From positions 41,362,982-41,426,981 of the forward strand of contig CAMZMU010000059.1 in the NCBI GenBank assembly GCA_947311845.1: 64,000 nucleotides of DNA, in the 5' to 3' direction. This document shows, in pieces, positions 10,125 through 22,313 of this stretch. Under the pieces are notes generated by a model. It worked only from the letters and a program-made list of their open reading frames with translations, made no database searches and was not told where the DNA came from. The position numbers and the translations under genes are program-made. Every line of letters begins with the position of its first letter. The first letter of the stretch is position 1. This stretch comes from Poa pratensis (taxonomy: Eukaryota > Streptophyta > Magnoliopsida > Poales > Poaceae).

Positions 10125-11762
10125 TGAACAAAACGGGCAACATTGCCTCATTTTATTAAAAAAGTAGGAGGGGAATTGATCGGTTCATTAACGGGGAACC
10201 GGCCGAAAACCGTTACAAGTGCACCAATGTAATCATGAAAACACCACATTGTGCAGACCCGGCCAACCTGGCTACCCACACGAGACACACACGCCGCCGA
10301 GGAGAAAAACACCATCGAGGCCACCTCCGAGCGTCATCGTCGTCACTCCTCCCCGAGCAAGCGATTCCGACTTCACCTTGGACAACCACCGATGAAGCCT
10401 CGCCGCAGCAGACGCCGTAAACCATGTCGGCCTATGCCAAACAGTCAATCCAAAGCGTCGAGGAGGAGGCAGCTCCGACTTCGACGGAGACCTTCACCGG
10501 AGAAAGTTGCACACCTTGCATCGACGGAAACTGCGAGGCCACTGTAGAAAAGGCGTCATCGTTGCCAGCATGTCCGCCCCGAGACACGCAGCTCCGACTT
10601 CACAGCTTCACAGCGGGACACAGCACGGACTGTCGGTGACGAAGGACATGCTGCGACCCAGCTCCGCTCACCACCGTCATCATTGCCACACAGCTCGCAA
10701 CGCCACCAAAGCACCCAAGACATCGTCAGCCGCTGCCAACCACGATGTTGTGTGAGCCCAGCCCACGAGCGCGCACACAGGAACCTCCATCTTCAAGACG
10801 ACGCCCACAAGAGGGGAGACGACGAAGATCGACGCCGTCATCTGACCCAGCAGGGTCAGGTCTTCACCCGAAGAGGAGGTCCAAGACCGAGGAGAATCGA
10901 AGAGCTCCAAGACGACCCCCCAAGAGGGAGAACGGCGTCCACGGACGTCGCGTCGTCAGGCTTTCACCCGGAGCACTTGAGACTCCCCAATCCCACGCAG
11001 CCGGGCCAAGGCGGGGACACCCGCGGCACCGCCGGCCTGCACACCCACTGAAGCAAACACCTCATGTGCGACGGCGGCGCAGCCATCGCACAGAGCCTTC
11101 CAACCTCCCCCCACCCGTCGATCCCGCCGTTGCAGCTTGACTCCGCTCCGGCCATGGCAGCCACGGCGCCCCTGGCCGCACCAACCATGTCGGACCCATG
11201 ACCCGGGGCCGCCGCCCCGGCATCCGCACCGCCGCAAACGGCAGCCAAGCCGCCCCACGCAGAGCATCATCGGCCCGCACTGCCTCGCGCCTCACCGGCC
11301 TCCTGCCTCCGCGCGACCTCGCCTTCGCTCAAAGCCGACACGCGCGATCACCTTCCAACTCGCACTGCCGCGCCCCTGCCGACGCTGGCACGAATGGCAG
11401 CCACCAGCACCACCCGCAGCACCCCCGAAGAACCTGGCGACGGAGATACGACGAAGAGGACGCGCAGCGCGCCCAAACACCCTTCGGGCCTGGCGGGCCC
11501 GCCAAGCCCATCTGGAGCCCGCCGCTCACCATGGCCGAAGGGGGGGGGGGCGCCGCCGCCCACCCGGGCCGGTCCATCCACCTGCGCGAGAGCCTCCCCC
11601 ATAGCCACCTATTGGTAGCAGGGGGGCGCCGCCACCGCCGCGGCCGGGGCCGGCGACGGCAGCGGCAGGGATGTCCAGTAGAGGGCGGGGGCCGGACGAA
11701 TTCGTGGGGAGCCCCTAGCGCCGCCGGAGGGGGCGACGCGAGGGGAGAGCTCTACTCATGAT
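10125..11762 (-). mobile_element. Non-coding poly(A) retroelement, full-length-like
   Basis: Exact 14-bp duplications TACCAATTGTTTTT lie at 10111-10124 and 11763-11776. On the minus strand the 5' half is very GC-rich, the 3' half contains repeated gtcggagctgc/gtcggaatcgct phrases, and the end has a hairpin GGCAA/TTGCC and an A run. No frame codes for a recognisable protein. The same phrases (tgtttggcataggccgac, gtgtgggtagcca, ccgttaatgaaccg) recur in the plus-strand element at 50984-53449, so both belong to one family. Its 3' hairpin suggests a LINE-dependent, non-autonomous element. Confidence 0.75.
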
Positions 11763-11919
11763 TACCAATTGTTTTTCAAACAACTAACATGTTAATTGTT
11801 ATCAAGTAGACATAATTTGAATAGATATGGCCCATGCTTCGGCCCTAGAGATTCAAATTATGTTGCCCAATAGTTAGATAGATATGATCGACCAAGCAGT
11901 ATTGTTCAGTATTTGATAG

Positions 11920-12650
11920 GGAAAAGTATAGTAGTCACCCGGGGGATCCGAGCTTCCCATCCTCCGGGTCCCCCACCAACCACGTGTCCCCTCTTTCTGT
12001 CCACAATCCCGCTTTTGCTACGGTAGCAAAAAAATATTCCGATTTTTGCTACATGTAGCAAAACTTTTCGGTCCAAAAAATAGTCCCATAGAGCCCGCTT
12101 TTGCTACGGTAGCAAAAAAATATCCCCATTTTTGCTACATGTAGCAAAAACTTTTCGGTCCAAAAAATAGTCCCCCAGAGCCCGTTTTTGCTACGGTAGC
12201 AAAAAAAGTCTCATTTTTTGCCACATGTAGCAATATAACTTTATTTTTGCTATTATTGTTATCTGGTTTTGCTACAATAGATCAAAAAATTTGCTACTAT
12301 ATCTCCGGCGAGGTCTCCGGCGATGTCTCCGGCGAGAGTCTCCGGCGATGTTTCCGGCGAAGTTGATTTTGCTACAATCGAACTTTTTTGTTGCTACAAT
12401 AGCATAAACTTTTTACTACCACGTGTCCGGCGAGGTATCCGGTGAGGTCTCCGGCGAGGCCAGAATTTTCATTTCACGTTCTGTGTACGAACCGTTTTTT
12501 GCTACAATGCAGCAAAATCGGGACGATTTGTAGCAAAAACGGGGAGTTTTGTAGCAAAAGCGGGATTAGCCTATTTTTAGAGGACACGTGTCGGACTGGC
12601 GACGCGGGGGGTCGGACAGAAAGATCCCTCGGGGACGCCTAGTCCTGTCC
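11920..12650. mobile_element. Mutator-type MITE with gctac/gtagc palindrome array
   Basis: A 731-bp element flanked by 9-bp direct repeats ATTTGATAG at 11911-11919 and 12651-12659, the Mutator hallmark. The ends are partial inverted copies (ACCCGGGGGATC left; the right end reads CCCCGAGGGATC in reverse), as are the inner AATCCCGCTTTTGCTAC blocks. The interior has repeated palindromes such as TTTTGCTACGGTAGCAAAA and TTTTGCTACATGTAGCAAAA, and a ccggcgaggtctccggcga minisatellite at 12300-12460. Confidence 0.8.
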
Positions 12651-12855
12651 ATTTGATAGACCTATAACAATTATTTAAATAAGATTAACGCTATTTTCCA
12701 TAAAACAAAATCCCACGGTTGCATGGGCCGATGTCTCATGGGCCATTAAATATGGCGAAGAACTCAGGCAGGCCTGTTATCTAGGTACGCAGGCCGCAGG
12801 GCAGCCTCGTTCCTCTTCCACCTCCAGTACATAGCGCAGAGCGGCGGCGCTACCA

Positions 12856-14536
12856 ATGGCGATGGAGTCGGCAGGTCCTAGTGCCAAGAAGATGAAACTT
12901 GCGCCACCGAACATCCACGAAGCGGCTCCGTCGCGATCTCCGACCGATCCCAAACCCACTATCCCGGAGATCAGAAGCCAAGAACAACCGCCGGAAGCTG
13001 AGGAAGATGGCGGTGAAGCCACGTCGGATCGCATCAGCAACCTTGCCGACGACATCCTAGGCGAGATCATATCCCTCCTCCCCACCAAGGACGGCGCCCG
13101 CACCCAGGCCCTTGCGTCTCGGTGGCGCAACATATGGCGCGACGCCCCTATTAACATTGACTGCCGTGGCCTCCCTGACGCTGAAGATGTAGTCCTCCCC
13201 GGCGTCATCCTCTCCGCGCACGAGGGACGCGTCCGCCGCCTCTGCCTCCCGGCCCGTGTACTACGGTACGGAGCGAACGTGGTAGAAACCTGGCTCGGAT
13301 CCCCCGCTCTCCACAAGCTCCAGGAGCTCGAGTTCTACCCAGAGCTAAGATATGAAACTCCAAGTCCAATCTTAGTACCGCTGCAGTCAACACCGGCGTT
13401 CTCGTCCACTCTCCGTGTCGCCACCATTAGCCAGTGCGATCTCCAGGACTACATGGTTCGAACGCTTCGCTTTCCCCAGCTCAGGAAGCTTGCACTCGTG
13501 GAGGTCAAAATCTTGGCGGGCTCGCTGCACAGCATTATCACCTCCGGCTGCCCTGGCCTTGAGTGTTTGCTGCTCAGGGCCAGCTTTGAGTTCCGTCGTC
13601 TCAGGATCAACTCCCCTACCCTTAAAAGTATAGGCATTCATTCTAATTTTGTGCAACTCGTCATTGAAGACGCACCTTCACTTCAGAGGTTGCTATATCT
13701 TAAAATGCATATGCAAATGCAAGTCTCGGTAATCTCTGCGCCTAAACTGGAGACCTTGGGTTACATTTCTGAATATGCTAGGGACTGCAGTATGATGTTT
13801 AGCTCCACTGTTATCCAGGTAGCTATATCCTCTCTACTTCTTGCCTCTTCCACCACTTCTACGTTACATTTTTGTTTACATAGAATTTACACATCGCTTG
13901 TACTTATTTATGTCCTAATGTCGTCTTCCATGCTTGGTAAAGAGCTTGCGCATTGATAACCTGGCAACTGTGGTGCGTTCTGTCAAGATCTTAGCTGTCA
14001 TAATGAGACTTCTTAATCTCGACATGACTATTGACTTCATGAGATGTTTTCCATGCTTGGAGAAGTTGTATGTGAAGGTGATGATTCATTAGTAGTTCAT
14101 AATGTATTAGTGTTCACTGTCCAGTTGCTATATTGATCACTTGGAGTTCTAAAGTGGTTGATTTTTTCTGTTCATCCAGAGAAGTCGATCAGGGGAAAAG
14201 AATTTGTGGTGTGGAAAGCACCGGAATCTTCTGACATCTCTTGACATCCGTTTGAAGACAATAGTGCTGGGATTTTACCAGGGCACGAGATCACAAGTTA
14301 GCTTTACCACATTCTTTGTACTGAAGGCAAGAATGCTGGAGTCGATCACACTTGAGGTTGCGTCAGGAGATTACAATGAGGATTTCTTTGCAGAACAACA
14401 TAGGTTGCTTGAGATGGAGAAGAGGGCTTCTAGAGGTGCTCGGCTTTGTTTTTCAAGATCTTGTCGTCACGATGTTCCAGGTATCGAGCATGTCAGTGAT
14501 TTGGATATAATCGACCCCTTCGCATGTGGATGTTGA
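12856..14536 (+). CDS. F-box/LRR-type protein, array copy 1 (intact)
   Basis: Three exons, 12856-13818, 13943-14077 and 14180-14536, have GT-AG junctions and phase-0 introns of 124 and 102 nt and give 484 aa. Residues 1-45 are a variable head with KKMKL. The F-box begins near residue 55 ([21 protein letters not shown], then SRWRNIWRDAPINID). Leucine-rich repeats follow (FPQLRKLALVEVKI, GCPGLECLLL, RRLRINSPTLKSIGI, APSLQRL, APKLETLGYIS). The C-terminus contains FFAEQHRLLEMEKRASRGARLCF. F-box proteins bind SKP1 in SCF ubiquitin ligases and choose substrates through the LRR. The target is unknown. Copies 2 and 3 share the exon structure, which confirms the model. It is the only uninterrupted frame in the array. 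Confidence 0.88.
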
Positions 14537-16069
14537 TGCTTGAGGCGTCAGTTCGGTCTTGTGTGGAGTTATTCTTGCCCATCTCATTTTGTGTTTTCTC
14601 CAAACTTGATTCCTTCTCGCTCGTGGTTGTATGGTTGATAAGCTTGTATTATTCCAAAACCTTGTGATATAGAAACAGGCCATTTGTAGAGCAATGCACA
14701 ATCGTATGAAAAAAATGGACTAAGAAACAATGGCTGGTGTCAGTTATTTTTCTTCGAAGCTAGTAGCTTCTTCAGGTGCCCGTTTTGATTTTCCTCTGGA
14801 ACATTACTAAAACTATTTAATTTCTGGTGAGGATTGCACAATGCTTATACGAGGACGAACGGAGCTTTTCTGAACAGACATGCTTTTACTAGAGTAGTCA
14901 GTAGTGTATTCTGAAACTGAACATCTGAGCATCATAGGGGAATATATTGACTCGGTTTTCAGGTTATATTAGTTAGTTTTGGAGAAGGCATCTGTGCAAA
15001 GACTTGCCATGGGTCGTCGATGGACGCCATGCTGTTCGTTCCACATTTTGGGCTGCTGCTTTTTTGGGCTTCTGCTGCTGAATCTGTAGACTTTAGGAAT
15101 GGAAAGGTGAAAACTGAAGCTGCAACTGAATACTAATCCTACTAGAAGAACCGTTGTTAGATATGCCTACTAGAAGAGGTGAAGTTGACATTGCATGTTT
15201 CGACTTGCCATGGGTCGTCGATGGACGCCATGTAGGCCTGCCTGTTCATCAATGCGTCTCCGGTCTCAGATATGTCTGAGCTGAGATAACACTACATGTC
15301 TATGTTGTACTCCCTCCGTTTGGAAAAGGATGTCACAAAAATGAACTATAGACCATTTTTGTGACATCCTTTTCCGAACGGAGAGAGTACGTGGCATGCA
15401 TGAGGTGCTCTTTTTTCCGATATGCTGACTGCACAAAGTTCCTACATGGAAGAAGAAACGAGATATTTGGTACTAACTGAAAAGACACATGCAACCTATT
15501 AGGCGTACTGTATTTTGGATCTGATCAACTGGGTAGCATAGGGGAACTTGGCATAGATGAGCTTTTACGTGGGCTAGCGAGCTAGACTACATGCCATATC
15601 AAATTGTACATCCTCAGTTTCTCGCACACACATCACCGCCCAGCCTTTTTTTTTTTTGTCCTTTCCGATTTGAACCTTACATCACGAGCACTATGGACTA
15701 TATACATGATGACATGAACGCATTCACGGCCATAGCATTTTTTCTCGACAAGAAGGACCAAACCCAGAGTTTGGATTAGAACGATTTTTGTTTTTTTGAG
15801 ATTTGGATTAGAACGAAACTGGTTGCACAGAATGGGCTGCTGAAAGGGGCAAGGAACCCATGGGACGTCAAATTGGTCAAATAATCGAGCCCAGCCCGTT
15901 GCCAGGTCCAGTATTTTGATATTACAACTGTATAAATTTGTGACTCGTGCGTTCTTTCTCCCGACATATAAAACAGATCCGGAGGGAGTACTAATCGAGA
16001 CCCTTCGAGTGGAAGAGTGCACCGCGCAGGACACATAAGAAAAGAAATCGGGCGGCCGCGGCGCTGGCC
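14537..16069. other. Spacer between F-box copies 1 and 2
   Basis: No gene apart from a Stowaway at 15310-15387. 14540-15290 is copy-1 3' flank related to 1-1200 and 20500-21300. A lone Stowaway-like terminus (GGAGGGAGTA) stands at 15981-15990. The 50 bases before the copy-2 ATG resemble the same place in copy 3 (gaagagtgca), so the upstream flank was duplicated too. Confidence 0.5.
15310..15387. mobile_element. Stowaway MITE
   Basis: A 78-bp near-perfect inverted repeat with ends CTCCCTCCGTTTGGAAAAGG and CCTTTTCCGAACGGAGAGAG, flanked by TA at 15308-15309 and 15388-15389. Confidence 0.92.
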
Positions 16070-17955
16070 ATGGAGATGGAGCCTGGCGGCCCTGCAGCCA
16101 AGAAGAGGAAACTAGAGGCGGTGAACATCAACGAAGTGACGCCGGCGCCGGCAGCTACGGAAGCCCCCGATCTCAAACCACCCACGAGCGGAGAGAAGCC
16201 AAGAACCACCGTTGGAGCAGGGGAAGATGGCGGCGAAGCATTGCCGGATCGCATCAGCAACCTCTGCGATACCGTCCTGGGAGAAATCATCACCCTTCTT
16301 CCCACCAAGGAAGGAGCCCGCACCCAAGTCCTCTCGTCCCGGTGGCGCCACCTCTGGCGCACCGCCCCTCTCAATCTCGACTGTGGGGAAGCCCTCGTCG
16401 GCGGCATCCTTGCCGCCCACCAGGGCTCCGGCCGCCGCATCAGTCTACCGGCGCCGTATTACAAGTTTCAATCAGATGTCGCGGACTCCCGGCTCCGGTC
16501 TCCCTGCCTCGACAACCTGCAGGAGCTGGAGTTTTACCGAGGTCCTTACACCCCATACCCGCTGCCAACGCCGCCACCGGCCACTTTTCGGTTCTCCTCC
16601 ACTCTCCGCGTCGCCACCTTCAGCCAGTGCCATCTCGTGGACGACACCATTGAGACGCTTCGTTTGCCCAGCTCAGGAAGCTTGCGCTCGTGGCGGCCGG
16701 AATCTCAGAGCGGTCGCTGTACAATATTATCGCCGTTGGCTGCCCTGTCCTAGAAACCTTGTTGCTTAATGACTGTTGGCACGTCGGTCGTCTCCGGATC
16801 AAATCGCCTACCCTTATAAGCATTGGCATTCAGTCTCGTATAAGCGAACTAATCATTGAGGATGCCCCTTCACTTCAAAGGTTGATCCATTTTGAAAAGC
16901 CTATGAAAATGCAAGTGACCGTTGTCTCCGCGCCTAAATTGGAGACCTTTGGCTACATTACTGAAATGTCTGAGCAATTAAAAATCGTCTTTGGCTCCAC
17001 AGTTATCCAGGTAGCTATGTTTGTTGTGCTTCTTGCCTTTTCCGCAAGACTTCTTATAAGCTACAGTTTTATGCTTGAAGAAGATATCCTATGTGAGGCC
17101 TATAAATTGCATAAGGAGTCAATGCTTTCCAAATTTTAACAAATATATATGCAAATATATCAAGGTCTACAATAGAAAATCAATATCAATAGATTCAACA
17201 TAAGATGTATTTTCACAATGTATTTATTTAATATTTCTAGTTGTTGATATTCCCTTCAATAAATTTGGTCAAAATTTAAAAGAATTGACTTCTACTCAAT
17301 TTATGCGTCACTTATTTGGGGACGGAGGGAATATATACTAATGTCTTGTTCCATGCTTGATAAAGGGATTACGGATTGATAGCTTGACAACCGTGGTGTG
17401 TACTGTCAAGATCTTAGCTATTAATTTGGATAGTTTGGATCTGGATATGGTTGTCGACATGATGAGATGCTTTCCTTGCATGCAGAAGTTGTATATCAAG
17501 GTAATGGTTCTTCATTAATAGTACATAGTGCATTAGTGGTCGTTGTTCAGAAGCTGTTTTGATCCATTGTTTAACTTTTCTTGTCACAACTCTTTTCAGA
17601 TAGCTAAACCAGGGGGAAAAAGATTGCGGCCTCGTAAACACCGAAATCTTTTTAGATCTCTTGATATCCATTTGAAGACATTAGTGCTGGGATGTTATCG
17701 GGCTAACAAGGCACAAGTCAAACTTGCCACATTCGTTGTCTTGAATGCGAGAGCGCTAGAGTCGGTGAGACTTGAGGTTGAACACCGGAGTTACAATGAG
17801 GGCTTCTTCGCAAACAACACAAAAGGCTTCAGATGGAGAAGAGGGCTTCTAAAGATGCCCGTCTTTGTTTCACAACAAATTGTGGTCACAATGCTTCGTC
17901 TGAGCTTCATCTCAGTGATTTAGATTTGACAGATCCTTTTGCATGTGCATGTTGA
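16070..17955 (+). pseudogene. F-box/LRR-type protein, array copy 2 (two frameshifts)
   Basis: Exons by homology to copy 1 are 16070-17010, 17366-17500 and 17600-17955. The F-box reads DRISNLCDTVLGEIITLLPTK and SRWRHLWRTAPLNLD. At 16667-16669 copy 1 has CCCC and this copy has CCC, which ends the LRR frame. After the shift the LRR continues openly (RRLRIKSPTLISIGI-like, APSLQRLIHF, APKLETFGYIT) to the same splice site. In exon 3, one base is missing near 17811 relative to copies 1 and 3 (GCAGAACAAC is GCAAACAAC here); after that the usual C-terminal codons run to TGA 17953-17955. Intron 1 is 355 nt against 124 and 116 in the sister copies, because of an AT-rich insert at about 17110-17340. Pseudogene, unless both missing bases are sequencing errors. 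Confidence 0.85.
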
Positions 17956-18843
17956 AATGTGTTTTGTTCAAACTCGGTGATTAGTTCCCGTGATTGTAAT
18001 AGTTTTTCTACGCTTATTTTATCCAAAACCTTATGATGTCTAAATAATTTATACTTATTTCCGCTGAACCATCATGATGAGTTTTTTTGTTGCCTAGTAC
18101 GGATTGTACAATGTTTATATAGGGAAGATCAGACCAAGCTTTCCTGAGCTAAGACCCCCTTTTACCGTAGAGCCGAGATTGTGTTCATCCGAGTGGCATA
18201 ATATATGTTTCTTAACCTAACTAGCAAAGTCACGTGGGCTGCAACGGATCCAACTTTAGAAGTTAACACAATTTTTTCCAAATGGAGGATGCAACCCCCA
18301 GCCTCTGCATCGGAAAGATATATACGGACTTCTTTATTAATTTAGGAGGTTGAGACACAAAAATTGTTTAATCGTCAAAAAATTGGCTGACGCAAAGATT
18401 TATTGTATGCAAATTTGACTGAACAAAAATTCATTGTACGCAAAAATACATTTTTGTGGGCTGTGCAAAAAAGATAATCGGGGTTTTCAAAATGATTTTG
18501 TACGCCACTGTTTTTTGTTTTTTTGCACATTTCACAAAACTTACAAAATTTGTATGCTAACATTAAATATCATGATATATATCCAAAAAATATTATGAAT
18601 TTTTGACATTTAAAAAAATAAAAATGTTTTACAAAGCGGGTGCATCCGCATCATCCGTGAGACAAAACGCCATGTCCGCAACACGGCTGATGAAAAGGGT
18701 TCCAGAAAACGGGCCGCTGAAAGGGCCGAAGGATTCATTGTACAAATAGCCCAGCCTGCCCGTTAATATGAAGAGTGCACATCTAGTGCGGCGGCGCCTC
18801 TAGTCCAGGGAGGGAAACCAGTGCGGCGGCGCCGGCGCTGGCC
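17956..18843. other. Spacer between F-box copies 2 and 3
   Basis: No gene. 17960-18230 is 3' flank related to that of copies 1 and 3 (the tattatccaaaa / gattgtacaatg / gtggcata blocks). 18280-18670 is AT-rich with repeated ttgtacgcaaa-type phrases between ggatgcaaccccc and gggtgcatccgc, possibly a decayed terminal-repeat element. 18690-18840 is the proximal promoter and leader of copy 3. Confidence 0.45.
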
Positions 18844-20498
18844 ATGGAAGAGATGGAGCCGGCTGGCCCTAGCGCCAAGAAGATGAAACTAAGTATCCAC
18901 GAAGCGGCGGCGAACGATCCCAAACCACCCACGGCCACCGAGGGAAGCCAAGAACCACCGGCCGGAGTAGAGCAAGAAGGCGGCGAAGACTCGCCGGACC
19001 GCATCAGCGAGCTCTCCGACGCCGTCCTCGGCGAGATCATCTCCCTCCTCCCCACCAGGGAAGGCGCCCGCACCCAAGCCCTCACGTCCCGGTGCGCCAC
19101 CTCTGGTGCGCCGCCCCTCTTAATCTCGACTACCGAAGCCTCCCCGGCGGTAGGGACAGACAGGATGCCCTGCTCGGCGTCATCCTGTCTGCCCACCAGG
19201 GCCCGGCCGCCGCTTGTGCCTACCTGCGCCCCGCCTCCAGTACCGAGCAGACGCCGCGGAAGCCTGGCTCCGGTCCCCCGCGCTCGACAACCTCCAGGTG
19301 CTCGATCTTTACCTAGCATTCAGTACATGCTCACAACCGCTTGTACCGCCGCCAGCGTCCACCCTCCGGTTCTCGTCCACCCTCCGTGTCCTCACCATGA
19401 GCCAGTGCCAGCTCCCAGACCACATAATCGACACGCTCCGGTTTCCTCAGCTCAGGAAGCTTGGGCTCGTGGCGGTCAGAATCTCTGAATGCTCGCTGCA
19501 CAGCATTATCGCCGCAGGCTGCCCTGTCCTGGAAAGCTTATTGCTTAATTCCTGTTTTGGCGTCCGTCGTCTCCGGATCAACTCCCCTACCATTATAAAC
19601 ATTGGCATTCGTTCTCGTTCAGATGAACTCATCATTGATGATGCCCCTGCACTTCAAAGGTTGGTCCATTTTGGAGTGCATATGAAAATGCAACTGACCG
19701 TTGTCTCCGCACCTAAATTGGAGACCTTGGGCTACATTTCTGAATATTTTGGGCAATCCAAAATCGTGTTTGGTTCCACAGTTATCCAGGTAGCTATGTT
19801 TGCTGTACTTCTTGCCTTCTCCACAAGGCTTCTTCATAAAATGCTTTGTTATGTGCAGAGAAGTTATATCGTATGTACTAATGTTCTGCTCCATGCTTGA
19901 TAAAGGGATTACGCATTGACCGCCTGAAAACTGTGGTGTCTACTGTCAAGATCTTAGCTATTAGTTTGTATATCTTTGATCTTGATATGGTTGTAGACTT
20001 GATGAGATGCTTTCCCTGCTTGGAGAAGTTGTATATCAAGGTGATGATTCTTCATTTATAACTCATATTGCATTCGTTGTCAAAGTTCATATGCTCTTTT
20101 GATCTACTGGTTAATGTTTTTCTGTCTTTGCCTCTTTTCAGATAGAACAATCAGGGGCAAAAAAATCGTGGCCACGAAAACATCGGAATCTTCTCGGATC
20201 TCTTGACATCTGTTTGAAGACATTAGTGCTGGGATGTTACCAAGGCATCCAACCACAAGTTAAATTTGCCACATTCTTCGTGTTGAATGCTAGAATGCTA
20301 GAGTCAGTGACACTTGATGTTGAACTATGCAACTACAGTGAAAAATTCTTTGCAGAACAACATAGGATGCTTCAGATGGAGAAGAGGGCTTCCAGAGATG
20401 CTCGGCTTTGTTTTACAAGTAATTGTATCCACGATGCTGTGAAATTCGTTCATCTCAGTGGTTTGGATCTGACCGATCCCTTCGCGTGTGCATGCTGA
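18844..20498 (+). pseudogene. F-box/LRR-type protein, array copy 3 (two frameshifts)
   Basis: Exons by homology are 18844-19789, 19906-20040 and 20142-20498. The F-box starts [21 protein letters not shown]. One base is missing near 19094 (TGCGCCACC where the sisters have TGGCGC), so the frame leaves the F-box in the SRW motif. A second base is missing near 19200-19206 (GGCCCGGCCGCC). From 19214 the LRR region is open and closest to copy 2 ([62 protein letters not shown]). Exons 2 and 3 are undamaged and end FACAC at 20498. Both lesions fall within about 110 bp in exon 1. Pseudogene, or an intact gene with base-call losses in GC runs. Confidence 0.85.
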
Positions 20499-21535
20499 AA
20501 TGTGGTGTTGGCTCCTTTGTGGAGTTATTATGCTTATCCTGTTTTGTGCTTTGTCAAAACGTGATTAGTTTCCGTGCTTGAAGTGTTTTGAAGCCTGTAT
20601 TATCTCAAAAATCCTATGATAGATAAATAAGTCACTTTGATGTTACACTGGAACATCGCTCAAATTATTTCATGTTGGTCGTTGTAAAGACATGCTTTGT
20701 CCAAAATGGATTAGCTCTCATGCTTATAGTCTTTCTAACCCTGTATTGTCCCAAAATCCTGTGGTACCTAAAAAAGTCATTTGATCTTGCACTAGAACAT
20801 CGGTAAAGTTTTGTCATTTGCAGTGCGGATTGTACAATGTTTAATGACAGTTTGAGCTGTGCTTTCCTGAATAAAGACGTTCTTGTACTGAAGATACCGA
20901 GATTGTATTCGCTAGAGTGGCATAAATATAGAGGAAAATGTTGACCTAGTTTGAGGTTATACTATTTGATTTGGTGGATTGGGTGACGTAAGTGCATGCA
21001 AAGGATGCTCCGATTTGCTGAGGCAGAAGTGTGATGCTTGTTGAGGCCGTTGTTCTTTGCTTCCCTGGGAAATTTCTACTGACAGACACAAACAAAGCAT
21101 TTGCCAACGGAGCTTGGTTGTTCTTCCTATGTGTTATCAACTTTTTCTAACCCTGAATCTATAACCGAGAATTCTTAAATCTATAACCGAGAATTCTTAA
21201 GAGGTCATCTGATTTCCGGACTGTTGTTCTATCACCCGCTGGAGCTTCCGCCGCAGCTGTACTTTGTCACTTCTCCTGTAACTGAAGATTCAGATTCTGC
21301 CTTGGTGAGAACCATTGCTCTGCCTAGGTGAAGATGGTGAAAATTGTCATGTGAAATGGAGGGGGTTGATGATGGTGACAGTGCCTGTCGGCTCAGCCGT
21401 ACGAGTTCAGAACAGGAGTTGCTATTTCCAGATGTGATTACTTGTCGTGCTTGTAGTGTGTTGAGACTTGTATTATCCCAAAACTCCTATGACATTGAAA
21501 CAAATCACTTTAATGTTACACTGGAACATGACTCA
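20499..21535. repeat. F-box copy 3 3' flank with internal duplications
   Basis: Two similar blocks follow each other (about 20560-20660 and 20690-20800, both with tgattagtttccgtgctt-like, tattatc/ttgtccaaaa and actggaacat phrases). A third copy of the same block stands at 21420-21535, beside the Harbinger insertion. At 21156-21199 a short direct repeat built on tctataaccgagaattctta occurs twice in tandem. No coding capacity is seen. Confidence 0.55.
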
Positions 21536-22313
21536 GGGTGTGTTTGGTTCGGATTTTCAACCCAGATTCACTGCCTCGCAGCTAGAATCTGAACCAAAGG
21601 GGTACGGCTGCCTTCACAACTTCCCGAACGGAGCAGATTTTCCCAGTGTAAAATGGAATCCGCTCCTACCCCAGATTTCTCTGCGTCGCGTCCGACCAAA
21701 GTCTTGATATTTACCCGCCGATGCCACCGATAAGTGAAACTGATCGGTTCCATTCTATTTTCTCCTTCCAGCATCCTATCGCTCCCGTGGCCTCTCATTC
21801 TTTTCCCCAGGACCCCCACAACCTTGCACAGATAGAGAGGAGGTCGGGCTAGGGTTCCCCGCCGCCGGCCTGTCCCGGCTGCCTCGACGGCGGCCTCCGG
21901 CAGCGCGGCCGCCGGGAATCGGCTCCCCACGTCGCTCCGCTCCTATTCCCCTCCCTCGCCCCCTTCCCGTCCCATCCCTCTCGCCCCCGACCCCTCGCCC
22001 GTGCCTCTGCGCCCAGATCGGACCGCCGCACCCCGCCGCCGCTGCACCAACAGAAGGCGCCGCCGCGTCGATTGCTAGCGCCACCGGCAGGTATTCGCCC
22101 CCTCCTTTCTCTCCTCCCAGCGCTCCTCTTCCTGATCCCTGGCCATGTATATTTCGGTTATTTCTTATATATTCTGTGAGTTGCATCTTGCAAATTGTAT
22201 GTGAGCGTGGGCTACATGTTTGTACTGCTTGTCCTCTGCTTGTGTTATAGGATCTGTCATATATGATTTGATTGCATATTAGCTGAACTAGTTGAATTTT
22301 ATGTGGTTGAAGT

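Noticed and set aside
11198..11761. 187-codon plus-strand frame rich in Arg/Pro/Gly
   Set aside because: It lies in the GC-rich 5' half of a non-coding retroelement on the opposite strand and has no domain.
10111..11776. Reading the element at 10125-11762 as a protein-coding LINE
   Set aside because: No reverse transcriptase, endonuclease or zinc-knuckle motif in any frame.
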